Shown here: piece by piece, positions 54,519-56,758 of the stretch | How the letters are laid out: every line of letters begins with the position of its first letter | How positions within the stretch are numbered: position 1 is the stretch's first letter | DNA from: Nemertoderma westbladi | Lineage: Eukaryota > Xenacoelomorpha > Nemertodermatida > Nemertodermatidae | DNA length: 56,758 nt | Direction of reading: 5' to 3' | Assembly: GCA_032718475.1 (NCBI GenBank) | Contig: JAUCBJ010001675.1 | Coordinates: 1-56,758 of the forward strand | The notes under the pieces: generated by a model | Databases searched by the model: none | The model's input: the letters and a program-made list of their open reading frames with translations, nothing else | Told to the model about the DNA's origin: nothing | Made by a program: the position numbers and the translations under genes

Positions 54519-55759
54519 GGGAGAAGATTCAGAAGGTGAAGAGATATATAGTCAGATGGTGAGGGAAGTCAGGGAGGTGCAACCGAAATTAGAAGAGCCA
54601 TGCGAAAACCCGACGGATAGGCTACTCAGCTACAGCTCTAGCTGGTACAAGACCAAGAAGTTGGTAGCGTACTGGAGGTCCTACGGGGATTTCCTCAGGG
54701 GAGTTGGCAAAGACACCAAGGGGAAACCAAACATCGATCTGGAGGGAACGGCTAAGGCCGTGATACGGTACGAACAGAGAAAGAACTACGGCGACGAAGT
54801 GGATCGAATTAGCAAGCAACAACATCTTCGTCGGGACAGCGAGCTCATCACGCTGTCACCACAATTCAACGATGACGGGATTCTGGTAATGAATTCCAGA
54901 GTGCTGAACAACAACAGCCTTATCATCCCACCAAAACCCATTATCATCCCCAACAGATCGCCGATAGTCCACCAGATCATTTGGGACTCCCACAAGTCGA
55001 TATTGCATGGAGGCACCAACCAGACCCTCACGGAGATACGGAGGACCTTCTGGATCGCGCAGCTAAGAAAGAAGGTGAAGGTGGTAGTGGGGCAGTGCCA
55101 GACCTGCCGACGGACGAGAAAGGAGCGGGCCGTACAGGAGATGGCGCCATTACCGGCCAGTACAGTGAGACAGCTCGACCCGCCATTCACGCACTGCGGC
55201 GTAGACATGTTCGGGCCGATTAAGATTAAGGTGTTGTCATCTTCTTTTGTAACAACACGAGGGCGGTACGAATAGAACTCGCCCAGGATGCTACTGCATT
55301 GGCATTCATCAATGCCTTAGAAAGATTCAGAGACCGCAAAGGTGGAACGATCGCAGTGATCTATTCCGACAATGGAACCAACTTTGTGGGGGCAGAGAAC
55401 GAGTTGGCGGAGGCCTTGGACATCCTGGAAGGAGAAGAAGTCAGGGCAGCCATGAGGAGATGACAGGTGAAGTGGGAAAGAAGGACGCCATATGCGCCAC
55501 ATACTTTAGGATACGTCGAGAGACTTGTGGGTAGTTCCAAGCATCTGATGATGAAATTGATGAACACCCACATGGTGACAGAGGACATACTAAGGACGGT
55601 GCTAGCCAAGTGCAAGGGCATCATCAATAGCAGACCGCTATATCCAGAAAATGACGACCCAGAATCACTAGATGTGCTAACACCCAGCCACTTTCTGATG
55701 GAAAGGCCGGCAACCATCGACATGCGGGGTGTAGACCCAGATGACATACACTCCCGACA
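54517..55759 (+). pseudogene. Second copy of RNase H end-integrase segment of element 2
   Basis: Colinear with 50510-51752 at a constant offset of 4007 bp, no indels and 12 substitutions by eye in 1,243 bp (about 99% identity). It keeps the same frame change (near 55231) and the same TGA (55461). It starts at a short shared GAGGGAGAAGA beside the end of the exonuclease-like ORF and stops abruptly within the integrase C-terminal part, joined to mid-LTR sequence. Confidence 0.9.
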
Positions 55760-56060
55760 AATATTATGCCGTTACCAGTCTGGCTATTCAGTTATTCAGT
55801 TATTGGTTTTAGTGTAGACCGGTGACATTTCTCACCGTCACCAACGTCACCAATATATCCACTCATACAGGTATCCATCAAATTCTGTACTAAGTACGTT
55901 ATTGTGCTATTATTGTCACTGTATTAATATTCAGTTATTGTGTCAAGAAACAACAACGAACTCTCATCCCTATTATTTCAACAACGGCCTCGGCCTAACT
56001 ACTAGACAAACGGTGACGCGTAGTTTATTGATCCGGTCGGGATCCCTTGATCCCGTCACA
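55760..56060 (+). repeat. Truncated 3' LTR of element 2
   Basis: 301 bp equal to the last 301 bp of the 5' LTR with nine substitutions (3.0%), ending GATCCCGTCACA. Its first half and the polypurine tract are deleted. Confidence 0.85.
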
Positions 56061-56065
56061 ATAGA
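56061..56065. repeat. Right target-site duplication ATAGA
   Basis: Identical to 45904-45908 on the other side of the composite element. Confidence 0.75.
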
Positions 56066-56222
56066 TCTACATAGTATTGCACTTTTCGATTGATTATATG
56101 TATGTATGGTATGCATTAACTTTTACTTATATAAAAAAAAGGTGTGAGCCTTGAGTATTGGTTAGTTTAGCCCTCGCGGTGCCTTCCAGGCATATCAATA
56201 CAGTCTGGTATCAATCTCAAAG

Positions 56223-56513
56223 TTAAGACTTCCCTCCCGTTTCCTCTGGAAACCACCTCATCTCCTTGCCCCTGTCGTCGTCCTGTCTCGGGCGTTTCTT
56301 CTGCTCTTGTTTGCTCTCCAACGCACTCATCTGCGCCAATACAGCTTTGCCAATCCCCGCAGTTGGATCCTTGGGTGTGGCCGTTATCATTTCGCGGTAT
56401 CGTTTCGCTGGCGGTCCCACTGAGTGTCCCTCCTGCTTTCCTCTGGTAGCGTCCCACATGATGATCTTCGTGGCACGTGGTATATGTTCTGCCAGAAAGC
56501 TCCTAAACTCCAT
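56223..56513 (-). CDS. Small conserved-looking ORF, unknown
   Basis: A 96-residue minus-strand frame that stays open upstream (RYLDRWSLENRMEFRSFLA). It contains HIPRATKIIMWDATRGKQEG, a helical middle and a basic tail (KQEQKKRPRQDDDRGKE). Not recognised; it may be part of another retroelement. GGTGCGGTGCGGTGCGGT (56610-56627) lies upstream of it on its strand. Confidence 0.3.
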   Translation of the reverse strand: MEFRSFLAEHIPRATKIIMWDATRGKQEGHSVGPPAKRYREMITATPKDPTAGIGKAVLAQMSALESKQEQKKRPRQDDDRGKEMRWFPEETGGKS

Positions 56514-56758
56514 TCTATTCTCCAGCGACCACCTGTCTAGGTACCGTTGGGTATTAATAACCCCTCCGGGGTTAACTAACCTCTCAGGGAGTTATCTCAG
56601 CCTGTTACACCGGTGCGGTGCGGTGCGGTATGGTTAGGGAACAATTTTTATCAGTTTGAGACGATGTTTGAACTAGCATACAGGATAGCAGGCCTACAGC
56701 AAACAACCAATAATAGAGATTACAAAACATAATGGACTAGGATGCCCCAAGAGATTAA

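Larger units (their letters stand above)
45909..56060 (+). mobile_element. Composite BEL/Pao retrotransposon with exonuclease-like ORF (element 2)
   Basis: A 10.15-kb unit bounded by a full 5' LTR, a truncated 3' LTR and a 5-bp target duplication. Order: LTR, broken gag, RT remnant with YVDD, RNase H, integrase, BEL-type C-terminal domain, repeat-rich 3' UTR, an accessory exonuclease-like ORF, a second copy of the RNase H-to-integrase part of pol (54517-55759), partial LTR. BEL/Pao assignment rests on the RNase H-integrase-C-terminal domain layout and on motifs such as YDPLGLASPL, FSDASLEAYGAALYL, SDNGTNFVGAENEL, LGYVERLVGSSK. Stops, frameshifts and the loss of most of RT make it inactive. 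Confidence 0.8.

Overview
The window is eukaryotic nuclear DNA from a non-vertebrate animal. It has spliced genes with GT-AG introns, a recognisable metazoan endosomal co-chaperone gene (DNAJC13/RME-8), two intron-less UDP-glucuronosyltransferase paralogues, BEL/Pao LTR retrotransposons, several LINE fragments, MITE-like inverted repeats, and more than 20 kb of tandem repeats. The phylum cannot be fixed from sequence alone.

Layout. 1-3270: 3' part of a BEL/Pao element that lacks pol, ending in an LTR that abuts a (CTTTA)n array. 3775-24531: eight exons (A-H) of the C-terminal part of DNAJC13 on the + strand. All junctions keep phase, and together they give about 1.47 kb of coding sequence in a 20.8 kb span. 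The introns are filled with minisatellites: a 35-bp unit before exon C, a 27/27/21-bp modular array (5.74-12.29 kb), a 62-bp unit (12.73-21.85 kb, about 147 copies) and a 44-bp unit (24.51-25.85 kb, about 30 copies). 25850-26905: LINE reverse transcriptase on the - strand. 27049-28676: four - strand exons of an unidentified coiled-coil protein, convergent with DNAJC13. 30690-34555: a 26-bp pyrimidine-rich minisatellite. 35132-36766 and 40923-42542: two tandem - strand UGT genes separated by a (GATT)n array and LINE/TIR debris. 43-45.9 kb: dispersed repeats and an inverted BEL LTR. 45909-56060: a composite BEL/Pao element flanked by a matching 5-bp target duplication (ATAGA). It carries broken gag and pol, an extra ORF with a DEDD-type 3'-5' exonuclease-like domain, and a second 1.24-kb copy of part of pol.

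Most striking pattern. In three different introns of DNAJC13 the tandem repeat unit spans the exon-intron junction itself. Each unit copies the last 49 or 24 nt of an exon plus the 5' splice site, or the 3' splice site plus the first 16 nt of the next exon. The gene therefore carries long arrays of decoy splice sites. In every case only the outermost site gives an open product, because inclusion of one extra unit introduces an in-frame stop. The second notable object is the exonuclease-bearing composite BEL/Pao element. All function statements are from family recognition by eye; no searches were run.
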